The notes: generated by a model from the sequence alone, not told the origin. A DNA stretch of 64,000 nucleotides from Agromyces sp. NDB4Y10 (GCF_001620055.1 NZ_LQGY01000025.1:90587-154586); one strand, 5' to 3'; shown: positions 51,788 to 61,414, numbered from the stretch's first letter. Made by a program: numbers and translations.

Positions 51788-52764
51788 CGGGCTCCCTCCT
51801 GCCGGAGGCGCGGGTCGGCGACGCGGGCGACGAGGTCCGTGACCACGGTCATGACCACGTAGACGAGGGCGACGAACAGCACCACGCCGACGACGACCGG
51901 GATGTCGCGGAGCGTGACCGCCTGCAGGAGCGTGCGGCCGAGCCCGGGCATCGCGAAGATCGTCTCGACGACGACGGCGCCCGAGAGCAGCCAGCCGAGC
52001 GCCCACCCCGACAGGCTGATGCCCGGCAGCGCGGCATGGCGGATGGTGTGACGGAGCCGGACCCCGGCGGTGCTCTCACCGCGGGCCCGCGCCGAGACGA
52101 CGAACGGCTGCTCGAGCGCGTCGAGCAGGCTCTCGCGCATCACCTGGGCGAGGAAGCCCGCGAGCGGGACGGCGAGGGTCACGACCGGTAGCACGAGACC
52201 GGCGGGCGTGCCCGTCGCGACCGGCGGGAGCCAGCCCAGGCCCGAGCTGAAGACGGCGATGAGGACGCCGGCCAGCCAGAAGTGGGGGAGCGCTGCGGCG
52301 GTGAGCTCGACGCCCTCGCCGACGGCCGCCGCGATGCGACCCCGCCCCGTCGACCAGAGCGCGAGACCGAGCGCGAGCATCCAGGCGAGTGCGAGCGAGA
52401 GCACCGCGAGCAGGAGCGTGCCGCCGACCTGCGCGGCGAGGAGGTCGGCGACGGGGACGCGGAGGGCGTAGGACGAGCCGAGGTCGCCGGTGAGCAGCCG
52501 GCCGAGCATCGCGAGGTACTGCACGACCAGCGGCTGGTCGAGGCCGTACTCCTCGCGCACGAGGTCGAGCGCCTCCTGGGACGCCTGCGATCCGGGGCCG
52601 CCGAGGATCGCCTGGGCGGGATCCCCGGGGATCAGCCGGATGGCGAAGAAGGTGAGCGTGGCGACGGCCCACATGACGAAGACGGCGCCGCCGACGAGCA
52701 CCGCCGCGTGACGGGCGGTGCTGCGGCGGCGCCGGACCGGCTCAGTCGGCGAGCCAGGCGTCAT
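51784..52764 (-). CDS. ABC importer permease, DppB type
   Basis: 326 residues, about six transmembrane helices. Family signs: FFAIRLIPGDPAQAILG after the first helix, EEYGLDQPLVVQYLAMLGRLLTGDLGSSY, and the EAA loop VSARARGESTAGVRLRHTIRHAALP. The start overlaps the end of the binding-protein gene by 23 bases. Together with the DppC-type partner it forms the membrane channel. Confidence 0.94.
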   Translation of the reverse strand: MTPGSPTEPVRRRRSTARHAAVLVGGAVFVMWAVATLTFFAIRLIPGDPAQAILGGPGSQASQEALDLVREEYGLDQPLVVQYLAMLGRLLTGDLGSSYALRVPVADLLAAQVGGTLLLAVLSLALAWMLALGLALWSTGRGRIAAAVGEGVELTAAALPHFWLAGVLIAVFSSGLGWLPPVATGTPAGLVLPVVTLAVPLAGFLAQVMRESLLDALEQPFVVSARARGESTAGVRLRHTIRHAALPGISLSGWALGWLLSGAVVVETIFAMPGLGRTLLQAVTLRDIPVVVGVVLFVALVYVVMTVVTDLVARVADPRLRQEGAR

Positions 52765-54400
52765 GGAAGCTCGGCGTGGACACCGTCGGCATGGCGCGCG
52801 CGCCGCGCACCGACGGGTCGAGCAGGAAGCTGTTCTGCTGGTCGTACAGCGGAAGGAGGTAGTACCCGCCGAGGATGCGCTGCTGCGCCTGCTCGTACAG
52901 GTCGGCGCGGGCGTCGGCGTCGCTCTCGGCGGCGGCCTCGGTCAGCAGCGCGTCGACCTCGGGGTCGTCCAGCTGGGCGAGGTTCGCGAAGTAGCCGCTC
53001 GGCGCGGGCGTGATGCTGTCGGAGTGGTACAGGATCCGCAGCACGTCGGGGCCGACCTTGGTGTACGGCGCGCTCACGATCTCGTACTCGTTCGCGAACA
53101 GGCGCCCATACCAGCTGGACAGGTCGAGCAGGTCGATGACGACGTCGAAGCCGGCCTCCTTCGCGGTGGCCTGCACCTGCTCGAACAGCGACTGCTCGGC
53201 GGGGATCGACTGGTTGGTGCTCACCGGGAAGCGCAGCGTCAGGGGCTGCCCGTCCTTCAGGCGCGTGCCGTCGGCGTCGCGCTCGGTCCACCCGGCCTCG
53301 TCGAGCAGCTCGTTCGCGCGCTCGAGATCGGGCTCGAACCGCGCCGCGTCGGAGTACGCGAGCGCCTCGACCGAGGAGAGGGCCGAGTACGACCGCTCGG
53401 CGGTGCCGAAGAACAGCGCGTCGATGCCCTCGTCGACCTGGACGGCGCGGATGAACGCCTCGCGCACGCGCTCGTCGTCGAAGGGCGCCTGCCCCGAGTT
53501 CAGCTCGATGCGGTTCGAGGCGCCCGGACGCGGCGCGTCGAGCCACGTGAGGTTCCCGGACTCCTCGGCGGCGGCAATGGTGTCGGGCTGCGGGTTGTCG
53601 ATCACGTCGACCTGGCCGCCCTGCAGCGCGGCGTACCGGGATGCGGCATCCGGCACGAAGCGCCACTCGATCGCCTCGAGGTAGGCGGGACCCTCGTGCC
53701 CGGCGTCGGCGGGCGGCGAGGAGTACTCGTCGTTGCGCACCAGCATCACGCGGTCCTGCTTCACCCACTCGTCGACGACGAACGGCCCGGTGCCGATCGG
53801 CGCCTCGCAGTTCTCCTCCAGGCCGCGGGCGATGCCGGCGGGGGACTGGATGGCGGTCCACGGCTGGCTCAGCGACTCGAGCAGTGCACTGTCGGGCGTG
53901 GTGAGGACGAAACGCGCCGTGAGGTCGTCGACGACCTCGACACGCTCGACCTTGCCCATCGCGAGGTAGCCGGTGGACGACTGCGTCGCCGGATCCCGCA
54001 GGTGCTCGACGTTGACCTTCACTGCCTCGGCGTCCAGCGGCGTGCCGTCGGTGAACGTCACCCCGTCCCGCAGCGTGAACTCCCACGCGAGGCCGTCCTC
54101 CGACGCCTCCCACGACTCGGCGAGCCAGGGAATGATCTCGCCGGAGTCGTCGCGGGAGACGAGCGACTCGAGGAACTGCCCCGCGATGAGCGCCTGCGGG
54201 TAATTGCCGCCGACGTGCGGGTCCAGGCACGTCGGCTCCGCGTCGCCGCTCGCGTAGACGAGCGTGCCGCCCTCCACGGGCTCGTCGGAGGCCTGCGGCT
54301 CGTCGGCCTGGCAACCGGCGAGCGCGAGGGCCGACACCAGGCCGGCGGCGATCAGGGCGGAACGGCCGAGGGGCCGTCGGTTCACGGGTGCAGCGCGCAT
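52742..54400 (-). CDS. Extracellular solute-binding lipoprotein, family 5
   Basis: 552 residues from ATG 54400, chosen for AAGGAC 7 bases upstream and because it places a lipoprotein signal exactly at the N-terminus: positive residues, a hydrophobic stretch, then lipobox LALAGC with Cys30. Family 5 (peptide/nickel/opine-binding) is shown by the EGGTLVYASGDAEPTCLDPH start, WEFTLRDGVTFTDGTPLDAEAVKVNVE and ALQGGQVDVIDN. It captures the substrate for the importer encoded next. First gene of the operon, divergent from a GntR gene. Confidence 0.95.
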   Translation of the reverse strand: MRAAPVNRRPLGRSALIAAGLVSALALAGCQADEPQASDEPVEGGTLVYASGDAEPTCLDPHVGGNYPQALIAGQFLESLVSRDDSGEIIPWLAESWEASEDGLAWEFTLRDGVTFTDGTPLDAEAVKVNVEHLRDPATQSSTGYLAMGKVERVEVVDDLTARFVLTTPDSALLESLSQPWTAIQSPAGIARGLEENCEAPIGTGPFVVDEWVKQDRVMLVRNDEYSSPPADAGHEGPAYLEAIEWRFVPDAASRYAALQGGQVDVIDNPQPDTIAAAEESGNLTWLDAPRPGASNRIELNSGQAPFDDERVREAFIRAVQVDEGIDALFFGTAERSYSALSSVEALAYSDAARFEPDLERANELLDEAGWTERDADGTRLKDGQPLTLRFPVSTNQSIPAEQSLFEQVQATAKEAGFDVVIDLLDLSSWYGRLFANEYEIVSAPYTKVGPDVLRILYHSDSITPAPSGYFANLAQLDDPEVDALLTEAAAESDADARADLYEQAQQRILGGYYLLPLYDQQNSFLLDPSVRGARAMPTVSTPSFHDAWLAD

Positions 54401-54484
54401 CGAAGTCCTTGCGACAGGGGGAGAGGGTGGGCCGCACGTCGTCGGGGCCGGGATCATCCTGACACCGGCGACGATCGCTCACAA

Positions 54485-54518
54485 GCGAGTTGTGCGCATA
54501 AAGATAGAACAATACGCT
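54485..54518. promoter_or_regulatory. GntR gene promoter with an imperfect dyad (possible operator)
   Basis: Plus-strand -35 TTGTGC (54490-54495), 17-base spacer and -10 TACGCT (54513-54518), which ends 7 bases before the GTG at 54526. An imperfect 9-bp inverted repeat (GCGAGTTGT at 54485-54493, ACAATACGC at 54509-54517, 7 of 9 matching) spans both promoter boxes, in a patch noticeably richer in A/T than its surroundings. A GntR dimer bound here could control both itself and the divergent importer operon. Confidence 0.45.
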
Positions 54519-54525
54519 TCACGGC

Positions 54526-54927
54526 GTGCTGATCCGCGTCGACCCCAGCGACCCGCTGCCGCTCCACGAGCAGCTCGCGCGCGGCATCCGCGCCTCGATC
54601 ATCGACGGCCGGCTCGCCGGCGGCGAGCGCCTGCCGGCGGCCCGCGACCTCGCGGCATCCGTCGGCGTCAACATGCACACCGTCCTGCACGCCTACCGCC
54701 GACTCCGCGACGAGGGGCTCATCGAACTCCACCGCGGGCGGGGCGCCGTCGTCCTCGTCCGCCTCGGCGGGCACGGCGCGCTCGCGGGCGCCATCCACGA
54801 CCTCGTCGACGAGGCCAAGGCGCGCGACATCGGCGAGCCCGCCCTGCTCGCGCTGATCAGCGAGGCGTATCGCTGGGCCCCGGGGGCACCGCCCACCGGC
54901 GTGCGCCGTCCCCCGACGACCCGGTAG
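54526..54927 (+). CDS. GntR family transcriptional regulator, short YtrA-like type
   Basis: 133 residues: winged helix-turn-helix (about 1-75; PLHEQLARGIRASIIDGRLAGGERLPAARDLAASVGVNMHTVLHAYRRLRDEGLIE) and only about 50 further residues, too short for a FadR or UTRA effector domain. This is the YtrA subfamily layout, usually linked to ABC transporters, which fits the divergent importer. Leaderless by its -10 box. Its stop codon overlaps the -10 box of the ileS T-box. The effector is unknown. Confidence 0.9.
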   Translation: MLIRVDPSDPLPLHEQLARGIRASIIDGRLAGGERLPAARDLAASVGVNMHTVLHAYRRLRDEGLIELHRGRGAVVLVRLGGHGALAGAIHDLVDEAKARDIGEPALLALISEAYRWAPGAPPTGVRRPPTTR

Positions 54928-54930
54928 TCT
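54925..54930 (+). promoter_or_regulatory. -10 box TAGTCT of the ileS T-box transcript
   Basis: TAGTCT begins at the GntR stop codon and predicts a start near 54937, directly before the T-box stem I. Confidence 0.6.
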
Positions 54931-54936
54931 GGAGGG

Positions 54937-55149
54937 ACCGACATCGATCCGGCCATCACCGGGGAGTCTTCGGAAGAACCGCCCGCAGCACGACCGCGGG
55001 CCCAGTAGAACCGAACGGGGCAGGCCCGTCACAGCCGCAGCACGAGAGGTCCGGCGCTCCGCCGCCGGGCAAGCGGGGTGGTACCGCGCAGGCGTCCGAA
55101 CGGGCGCCGGCGTCCTCGCGGTAGGTGATCCGTCCCGCAAGGAGCGCGC
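54937..55149 (+). promoter_or_regulatory. Translational T-box riboswitch (tRNA-Ile sensing) of ileS
   Basis: Actinobacterial ileS-type T-box. Short stem I with specifier ATC (isoleucine) at 54955-54957 in GGCCATCACCGGGGAG; the conserved CCAGTAGAACCGAACGGG segment follows; the T-box proper AAGCGGGGTGGTACCGCG (55071-55088) holds the TGGT bulge (55079-55082) that pairs with the tRNA 3' end, N=T matching discriminator A. Downstream, TCCTCGCGG (55113-55121) pairs 8 of 9 with CCGCAAGGA (55135-55143), burying the AAGGAG ribosome binding site. Uncharged tRNA-Ile should open this and raise ileS translation. There is no terminator. Confidence 0.93.
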
Positions 55150-58100
55150 GTGTACCCCCGCAACGACGACCAGCCCGTGGCCCCGTCGCCCGACTTCCCC
55201 GCCATCGAGCGCGACGTCCTCGCGCACTGGAAGGCCGACGGCACGTTCCAGGCGTCCATCGACCAGCGCGACGGCGCCGAGGAGTGGGTCTTCTACGACG
55301 GCCCGCCCTTCGCCAACGGCCTGCCGCATTACGGGCACCTGCTCACCGGCTACGCCAAGGACCTCTTCCCGCGCTTCCAGACCATGCGCGGCAAGCAGGT
55401 GCACCGCCGCTTCGGCTGGGACACCCACGGCCTCCCCGCCGAACTCGAGGCGGAGCGGCAGCTCGGCATCACCGACAAGGCCGAGATCGAGCGCATGGGC
55501 ATCGCCGCGTTCAACCAGGCCGCGCGCGACGCCGTCCTCCGCTACACGAAGGAGTGGGAGGAGTACGTCACCCGCCAGGCGCGCTGGGTCGACTTCGAGC
55601 ACGACTACAAGACGCTCGACGTCACCTTCATGGAGTCGGTCATCTGGGCCTTCAAGCAGCTCCACGAGAAGGGCCTCGCGTACGAGGGCCACCGCGTGCT
55701 GCCGTACTGCTGGCGCGACCAGACGCCGCTGTCCAACCACGAGCTGCGCATGGACGACGACGTCTACAAGAACGTGCAGGACCAGACCGTCACCGTCACC
55801 TTCCCCCTCACGGGCGCGAAGGCGGAGTCGCTCGGCCTCACCGCGGTGCGCGCCCTCGCCTGGACCACCACGCCCTGGACGCTCCCGACCAACTTCGCAC
55901 TCGCCGTCGGACCCGACATCGAGTACGCGGTCGTGCCCGCGGGGCCGAACGGCACCCCGGATGCCACCGTCCTCCGCGAGCGCGCCGGCGGCGCGGCATC
56001 CGACACCGAGGTGCTCGGCGCCGAGTACCTCATCGCGATCGACCTCGTCGGCAACTACGCGAAGGAACTCGGCTACGAGTCGGCCGACGACGCCCGCGCC
56101 GCGGTCTCGCGGACGGTCCGCGGGGCTGAGCTCGAGGGCATCACGTACGACCGCCTCTTCGACTACTACGCCGACGTCGAACGCTGGGGCCTCCAGAACG
56201 CGTGGACCATCCTCGTCGCCGACTACGTCACGACCGAGGACGGCACGGGCATCGTGCACCAGGCCCCCGCCTACGGCGAGGAGGACCAGAAGGCGTGCGA
56301 GGCCGCGGGCATCCCGGTCGTGCTCTCGCTCGACGACGGCGGCAAGTTCCTCCCCGAGGTGACGGATGTCGCGGGGCTCCTCTGGAGCGACGCGAACAAG
56401 CCGCTCACGCAGCTGCTGAAGGCTGAGGGGCGCCTGCTCCGCCAGGCCAGCTACGAGCACTCGTACCCGCACTGCTGGCGGTGCCGCAACCCGCTCATCT
56501 ACCGGGCGGTGTCGAGCTGGTTCGTGCGCGTGCCGGAGTTCCGCGACCGCATGGAGGAGCTCAACCAGGAGGTGAACTGGGTCCCGGCGAACGTCAAGGA
56601 CGGCCAGTTCGGCAAGTGGCTCTCGGGTGCGCGCGACTGGTCGATCAGCCGCAACCGCTACTGGGGCTCGCCGATCCCGGTCTGGAAGAGCGACGACCCC
56701 GCCCACCCGCGCATCGACGTGTACGGCTCGCTCGAAGAGCTCGAGCGCGACTTCGGCCGCCTGCCGGTGAACCAGCACGGCGAACCCGACCTGCACCGCC
56801 CGTACATCGACGAGCTGACCCGGCCGAACCCCGACGACCCGACCGGCCGGTCGACCATGCGCCGCATCCCCGACGTGCTCGACGTCTGGTTCGACTCCGG
56901 GTCGATGCCCTTCGCGCAGGTGCACTACCCGTTCGAGAACCGCGAGTGGTTCGATACCCACAATCCGGCCGACTTCATCGTCGAGTACATCGGGCAGACG
57001 CGCGGCTGGTTCTACACCCTCCACGTGCTCTCGACCGCGCTGTTCGACCGGCCGGCGTTCGAGAACGTCGTGAGCCACGGCATCGTCCTCGGCAACGACG
57101 GGCAGAAGATGTCGAAGTCGCTGCGCAACTACCCGGACGTCAACGAGGTGTTCGACCGCGACGGCTCCGACGCGATGCGCTGGTTCCTCATGTCGAGCTC
57201 GGTGCTGCGCGGCGGCAACCTGATCGTGACCGAGGAGGGCATCCGCGAGGGCGTCCGCCAGCTCATGCTGCCGCTGTGGAGCACCTGGTACTTCTTCTCG
57301 CTCTACGCCAACACCGCGCGCGAGGGCGGATACGAGGCATCCCGCCGCACCGACTCGACCGACGTGCTCGACCGGTACCTGCTCGCCAAGCTCCGCGACC
57401 TCGTCGACGCCGTCACCGCCGACCTCGAGGACTTCGACTCGCCGCTCGCGGCGCAGAAGCTGCGCGACTTCGGCGACGTGCTCACGAACTGGTACGTGCG
57501 CCGCTCGCGCGACCGGTTCTGGGGCGGCGTCACCGAGGACGGCACCGGCAGCGAGGCCTTCGACACCCTGTACACGGTGCTCGAGACGCTGACGCGCCTG
57601 GCCGCACCGCTGCTGCCGCTCGTGACCGAGCAGGTGTGGCGCGGGCTCACCGGCGGACGGAGCGTGCACCTGACGGACTGGCCCGTGGCCGACGAGTTCC
57701 CCGCCGACCCCGAGCTCGTCGCCGCCATGGATGGCGTGCGCGAGGTCACGGGCGCCGTGCTCGCACTGCGCAAGCAGGCCGGCCGGCGCGTGCGGCTGCC
57801 GCTCGCGGCGCTCACGGTCGTGACGACGGATGCCGCGGCGCTCGCGCCGTTCGAGGGCATCCTCCGCGACGAGCTCAACGTCAAGCGCGTCGACCTCGTC
57901 GAGCTCGACGAGACGAGCGCCGCCACGTACGGCGTCACCAAGCGACTGACCGTCAACGCCCGCGCGGCCGGTCCCCGGCTCGGCAAGCAGGTGCAGCAGG
58001 CGATCCAGGCAGCCCGGTCGGGCGACTGGACCCTCGACGGCGACACGGTGGTCGCCGGCGGCATCCCGCTGGAGTCGGGGGAGTACGACCTGGTGCTCGA

Positions 58101-58467
58101 GGCCGGCGCGGCGGGCGACGGCCAGGCGCTGGGCCTCCTCGCCGACGGCGGCTTCGTCATCCTCGACACGGTGACGACGCCCGAGCTCGAGGCGGAGGGC
58201 CTCGCGCGCGACGTGGTCCGCGCCGTGCAGGACGCCCGCAAGGCGGCCGGCCTCGAGGTCGGCGACCGGATCCGGCTCTCGCTCACGCTCGACGCAGCGG
58301 GCGTCGCCGCCGCCGAGGCGCACCGCGACCTCATCGGCCGCGAGACGCTCGCTCCGGAGGTGGTGATCGCCGAGGGGTCGCCGAACGGCGACGAGGCGCG
58401 CTCGGTCGGCGACGGCTCGAAGCTCGCGGTGCGGGTCGAGAAGCTCGCGGAGGTGCCCGCCCGATGA
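55150..58467 (+). CDS. ileS: Isoleucyl-tRNA synthetase, IleRS2-like
   Basis: Class I synthetase charging tRNA-Ile. 1105 residues from GTG 55150, whose AAGGAG site (55139-55144) is the T-box target. First signature HYGH at 60-63 ([16 protein letters not shown]), then [17 protein letters not shown], editing domain (about 190-390), [22 protein letters not shown] at 653-657 ([13 protein letters not shown]) and the anticodon-binding domain. HYGH and GWDTHGLP, rather than HIGH and GWDCHGLP, place it with the eukaryote-like IleRS2 class, which is generally less sensitive to mupirocin. The stop overlaps the folC start by 4 bases. Confidence 0.97.
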   Translation: MYPRNDDQPVAPSPDFPAIERDVLAHWKADGTFQASIDQRDGAEEWVFYDGPPFANGLPHYGHLLTGYAKDLFPRFQTMRGKQVHRRFGWDTHGLPAELEAERQLGITDKAEIERMGIAAFNQAARDAVLRYTKEWEEYVTRQARWVDFEHDYKTLDVTFMESVIWAFKQLHEKGLAYEGHRVLPYCWRDQTPLSNHELRMDDDVYKNVQDQTVTVTFPLTGAKAESLGLTAVRALAWTTTPWTLPTNFALAVGPDIEYAVVPAGPNGTPDATVLRERAGGAASDTEVLGAEYLIAIDLVGNYAKELGYESADDARAAVSRTVRGAELEGITYDRLFDYYADVERWGLQNAWTILVADYVTTEDGTGIVHQAPAYGEEDQKACEAAGIPVVLSLDDGGKFLPEVTDVAGLLWSDANKPLTQLLKAEGRLLRQASYEHSYPHCWRCRNPLIYRAVSSWFVRVPEFRDRMEELNQEVNWVPANVKDGQFGKWLSGARDWSISRNRYWGSPIPVWKSDDPAHPRIDVYGSLEELERDFGRLPVNQHGEPDLHRPYIDELTRPNPDDPTGRSTMRRIPDVLDVWFDSGSMPFAQVHYPFENREWFDTHNPADFIVEYIGQTRGWFYTLHVLSTALFDRPAFENVVSHGIVLGNDGQKMSKSLRNYPDVNEVFDRDGSDAMRWFLMSSSVLRGGNLIVTEEGIREGVRQLMLPLWSTWYFFSLYANTAREGGYEASRRTDSTDVLDRYLLAKLRDLVDAVTADLEDFDSPLAAQKLRDFGDVLTNWYVRRSRDRFWGGVTEDGTGSEAFDTLYTVLETLTRLAAPLLPLVTEQVWRGLTGGRSVHLTDWPVADEFPADPELVAAMDGVREVTGAVLALRKQAGRRVRLPLAALTVVTTDAAALAPFEGILRDELNVKRVDLVELDETSAATYGVTKRLTVNARAAGPRLGKQVQQAIQAARSGDWTLDGDTVVAGGIPLESGEYDLVLEAGAAGDGQALGLLADGGFVILDTVTTPELEAEGLARDVVRAVQDARKAAGLEVGDRIRLSLTLDAAGVAAAEAHRDLIGRETLAPEVVIAEGSPNGDEARSVGDGSKLAVRVEKLAEVPAR

Positions 58468-59837
58468 GCACCGTGACGCCCGAGTCCACGCCCGAGGAGC
58501 GCGACGCCGCCGACGCCGTATACGCCGCGCTGCTCGCGCGCGTCGGCGAGGCCCAGCCGCAGCCGCGGCTCGATGCCACGCGCCGAGCCGTCGAACTGCT
58601 CGGCGACCCGCACCGCGCTGCGCCCGTGATCCACCTGACCGGGACCAACGGCAAGACCTCGACGAGCCGGATGATCGAGAGCATCCTGCGCGCGCAGGGC
58701 CTCCGCACGGGGCTCATGACGAGCCCGCACCTCGTGCGGTTCACCGAGCGCATCCGCATCGACGGCGAGCCCATCGCCGATGAGGCGGTCGCCCGCATCT
58801 GGGAGGAGATCCTCCCGGTGCTCGGCCTCGTCGACGCGGAGCTCGAAGGGCGCGGGGAGGTGCCGCTGACGTACTTCGAGGCGCTCACCGTGCTCGCCTT
58901 CGCCGCCTTCGCCGACGCGCCCGTCGACGTGGTGGTGCTGGAGGTCGGCATGGGCGGCGAGTGGGACTCCACCAACGTCGCCGACGGCCAGGTGGCCGTC
59001 ATCACGCCCATCGCCATCGACCACGCCGAGCGCCTCGGCCGGACGATCGCGGAGATCGCCCGCACCAAGTCCGGCATCATCAAGCCGGGCGCGGCCGTCG
59101 TGACGGCCTTCCAGGCGCCCGAGGCGCTCGAGGTGCTGCACGAGGTCGCCGCGGCGCGCGAGGCGAGCGTCGCGGTCGAGGGCGGCGCGTTTGCGGTGCT
59201 CGACTCGCGCGTGGCCGTGGGCGGCCAGCTCGTCTCGGTGCGCGGGCTCGCGGGCGAGTACCGCGATCTCGCGCTCCCGCTCTACGGGCGCTACCAGTCG
59301 GAGAACGCGGCCCTGGCCATCGCGGCGGTCGAGGCGTTCCTCGGCGGCAACGTCCGACTGGCCGACGACGTGCTCGAGGCCGGGCTCGGCGCGGCGACCT
59401 CGCCGGGCCGCCTGCACCCGGTGTCGGTCGACCCGACCGTCCTCGTCGACGCGGCGCACAACCCGCACGGCGCCGCCGCCCTCGTCGAGGCGCTCGGCGA
59501 GTACTTCGACTTCGACGAGCTCGTCGTCGTCCTCGGCGTGCTGGGCGACAAGGATGCCACGGGGATCGTCCGGGCGCTGGAGCCGACCGGGGCGCGCTTC
59601 CTCGCCACGCAGTCCGAGTCCGACCGGGCCATCCCGGCCGGCGAGCTCGCGGCATCCGTGGCAGCGGTGGTCGGCCCCGACCGCGTCGACATGGTCGAGC
59701 GCCTCGACGATGCGCTCGACGACGCCCGCGACTGGGCGGCGCGCGGCGAGAAGCGCGGCGTCCTCGTCACCGGGTCGATCACCCTCGTCGGCGACGCCAT
59801 CGCGATCGCCGACGACCGCGGCTGGAGCGACCGGTGA
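58464..59837 (+). CDS. folC: Folylpolyglutamate synthase / dihydrofolate synthase
   Basis: Adds glutamate to folates, and may also make dihydrofolate. 457 residues from ATG 58464, with GGAGGTG upstream and 4-base overlaps with ileS and the next gene. P-loop [41 protein letters not shown]; the metal-site region [29 protein letters not shown]-terminal domain [17 protein letters not shown]. These are shared by both activities and do not separate them. Confidence 0.95.
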   Translation: MSTVTPESTPEERDAADAVYAALLARVGEAQPQPRLDATRRAVELLGDPHRAAPVIHLTGTNGKTSTSRMIESILRAQGLRTGLMTSPHLVRFTERIRIDGEPIADEAVARIWEEILPVLGLVDAELEGRGEVPLTYFEALTVLAFAAFADAPVDVVVLEVGMGGEWDSTNVADGQVAVITPIAIDHAERLGRTIAEIARTKSGIIKPGAAVVTAFQAPEALEVLHEVAAAREASVAVEGGAFAVLDSRVAVGGQLVSVRGLAGEYRDLALPLYGRYQSENAALAIAAVEAFLGGNVRLADDVLEAGLGAATSPGRLHPVSVDPTVLVDAAHNPHGAAALVEALGEYFDFDELVVVLGVLGDKDATGIVRALEPTGARFLATQSESDRAIPAGELAASVAAVVGPDRVDMVERLDDALDDARDWAARGEKRGVLVTGSITLVGDAIAIADDRGWSDR

Positions 59838-60250
59838 CCACGGCCGAGCCCGCCGCTCCGATCCCGGGCGGCCCGCGGTCGGTGCGCCGCACCCTCGCGA
59901 GCATCGTGCTCGCGTTCGAGGTCGTCGTCGTGTTCCTCGCCGCGCTCGTGATCTGGGGGCTGTCGCGCGAGGAGGGCGGCATCCTGGGCCTGCCCGAGTG
60001 GGCACCGCTCGCCGGTGGCGGCGTGGTGATCCTCGGGCTCGTGCTCACCCTCGGCCTGCTCCGCCACGAGTGGGCCTACGGCCTCGGCTGGGCGCTGCAG
60101 GCCGTCATCTTCGCGTCGGGTCTGCTCAACCCGGCGATGTTCGTCGTGGGTGCCCTGTTCGGCGGCATGTGGGCGTACTGCATGATCGTCGGCGGGCGCA
60201 TCGACCGTGATCGGGCGGCGTCCGCCGCCCCAGGAAGGGAACCCCAATGA
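59834..60250 (+). CDS. DUF4233 domain membrane protein
   Basis: 138 residues from GTG 59834, overlapping folC and ndk by 4 bases each. Four predicted transmembrane helices (about 21-43, 53-74, 80-97, 99-116) with a Leu/Val/Gly-rich composition. The DUF4233 family is found in actinobacteria and usually sits between folC and ndk, as here; no function is known. The tight coupling to folC and ndk suggests shared expression rather than a defined role. Confidence 0.88.
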   Translation: MTTAEPAAPIPGGPRSVRRTLASIVLAFEVVVVFLAALVIWGLSREEGGILGLPEWAPLAGGGVVILGLVLTLGLLRHEWAYGLGWALQAVIFASGLLNPAMFVVGALFGGMWAYCMIVGGRIDRDRAASAAPGREPQ

Positions 60251-60669
60251 CCACCGCCATCGAAGAGACCCTCGTGCTCGTGAAGCCCGACGGGGTCGCG
60301 CGCAACCTCACCGGCGAGATCCTCCGCCGCATCGAGGCGAAGGGCTACTCGCTCGTCGACATCCGCATGGTGCAGCCCGACCGCGAGCTGCTCGCGAAGC
60401 ACTACGCCGAGCACGAGGGCAAGCCCTTCTACGAGCCGCTCGTGGAGTTCATGGAGTCCGGTCCGGTCGTCGCGATGCGCGTCGCCGGCAACCGGGTCAT
60501 CGAGGGCTTCCGCGTGCTCGCCGGCACCACCGACCCGACGACCGCCGCGCCGGGCACCATCCGCGGCGACTTCGGCCGCGACTGGGGCCTGAAGGTGCAG
60601 CAGAACCTCGTGCACGGCTCCGACTCGGTGGAGTCGGCCGAGCGCGAGCTCGCGCTCTGGTTCGACTGA
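60247..60669 (+). CDS. ndk: Nucleoside-diphosphate kinase
   Basis: Transfers the gamma phosphate from ATP to other nucleoside diphosphates. 140 residues, normal. LVLVKPDGVARNLTGEI at the N-terminus, and the phosphohistidine H123 in NLVHGSDSVESAERE. Also FGRDWGLKVQ just before it; the family more often has TIRGDFA...I in this region, and TIRGDFG is present. Last gene of the ileS-folC-DUF4233-ndk chain. Confidence 0.96.
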   Translation: MTTAIEETLVLVKPDGVARNLTGEILRRIEAKGYSLVDIRMVQPDRELLAKHYAEHEGKPFYEPLVEFMESGPVVAMRVAGNRVIEGFRVLAGTTDPTTAAPGTIRGDFGRDWGLKVQQNLVHGSDSVESAERELALWFD

Positions 60670-60686
60670 GCCGTCCGCTCGACCGC

Positions 60687-60722
60687 GCGGCGGCGGTGTC
60701 CGGCGACGGATGCCGCCGCCGT
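60687..60722. terminator. Probable bidirectional terminator between ndk and the VKOR gene
   Basis: CGGCGGCGG (60688-60696) pairs with CCGCCGCCG (60713-60721) around a 16-base loop, between convergent genes. The long loop makes it weaker than the other terminators here. Confidence 0.5.
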
Positions 60723-60736
60723 TCCGCGTGCGCCGA

Positions 60737-61360
60737 TCAGAACAGGTTCTGCAGGTCGATGATCACGCGCGGGATGGCGTTCATCTGCGCCTGCGCGAGC
60801 AGGATGACGACGGCGTAGCAGGCGATCGTGATGACGACCACCCATCCCATGAGCGTGTCCGCGACGCGCCGTACGGCGGGCGAGGCGGGGATCGCCCCCT
60901 CGCGGAGGTTCCGGAGCGTGACGACCAGGAAGACGGGGATCGTGACCGCCCACGTGAGCATGCACCACGGGCAGAGCACGTCGAGCACGTAGATGCTCTG
61001 CGCGATGAGCCAGATCACGAAGGCCAGCGCACCCGTGACGCCCACGTTCAGCCCGATCCAGTACCAGCGCGCGAAGCGGGCACCGGCGAGCAGGGCCACC
61101 CCAGTCGTGATGACCACCGGCCAGGCCATGAGCCCGATCAGCGGATTGGGGAACCCGAACAGCGCGCCCTGGTCCGACCCGAGGTTCACGCTGCACCCGA
61201 CGAGCACGCCCACGTTGCACGCCGGCACGTAGTCGGGATTCGACAGCGTGAGGATCTTCTCGAGCGTCAGCTCGAACGCCGCGAGCAGGCCCAGCGCCCC
61301 CGCGACGACGAGGAACACGGCGAGCGCGACCGGCCGTGCCGGGCGGGGGGAGTCGGGCAT
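60737..61360 (-). CDS. Vitamin K epoxide reductase (VKOR) family protein
   Basis: Membrane thiol oxidoreductase that, in actinobacteria, uses quinone to reoxidise a DsbA-like partner and so makes disulfides in exported proteins. 207 residues from ATG 61360, with about five transmembrane helices. Cysteines C48 and C56 (PACNVGVLVGCSVNLGSDQG) form the shuttle pair, and C130-C133 in VLCPWCMLTW the active-site CXXC. The LFGFPNPLIGLMAW helix is typical. No DsbA/thioredoxin-like gene is fused or adjacent. Monocistronic on the minus strand. Confidence 0.93.
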   Translation of the reverse strand: MPDSPRPARPVALAVFLVVAGALGLLAAFELTLEKILTLSNPDYVPACNVGVLVGCSVNLGSDQGALFGFPNPLIGLMAWPVVITTGVALLAGARFARWYWIGLNVGVTGALAFVIWLIAQSIYVLDVLCPWCMLTWAVTIPVFLVVTLRNLREGAIPASPAVRRVADTLMGWVVVITIACYAVVILLAQAQMNAIPRVIIDLQNLF

Positions 61361-61408
61361 GCCCGGTATTCTGGCACGCCGATTCCGCGCAGCGCTGGGA
61401 GACCGTGC

Positions 61409-61414
61409 GATAAT
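61409..61414 (+). promoter_or_regulatory. -10 box GATAAT, candidate promoter of the RNase E/G gene
   Basis: GATAAT preceded by TGC predicts a start near 61421 and a leader of about 210 nt. A second box, TATTCT at 61367-61372, could give a longer leader. Confidence 0.4.

Noticed and set aside
54454..58323. Minus-strand open frame of about 1290 codons opposite the T-box and ileS
   Set aside because: Shadow of ileS; it also covers the T-box and GntR gene, and its translation has no recognisable domain.
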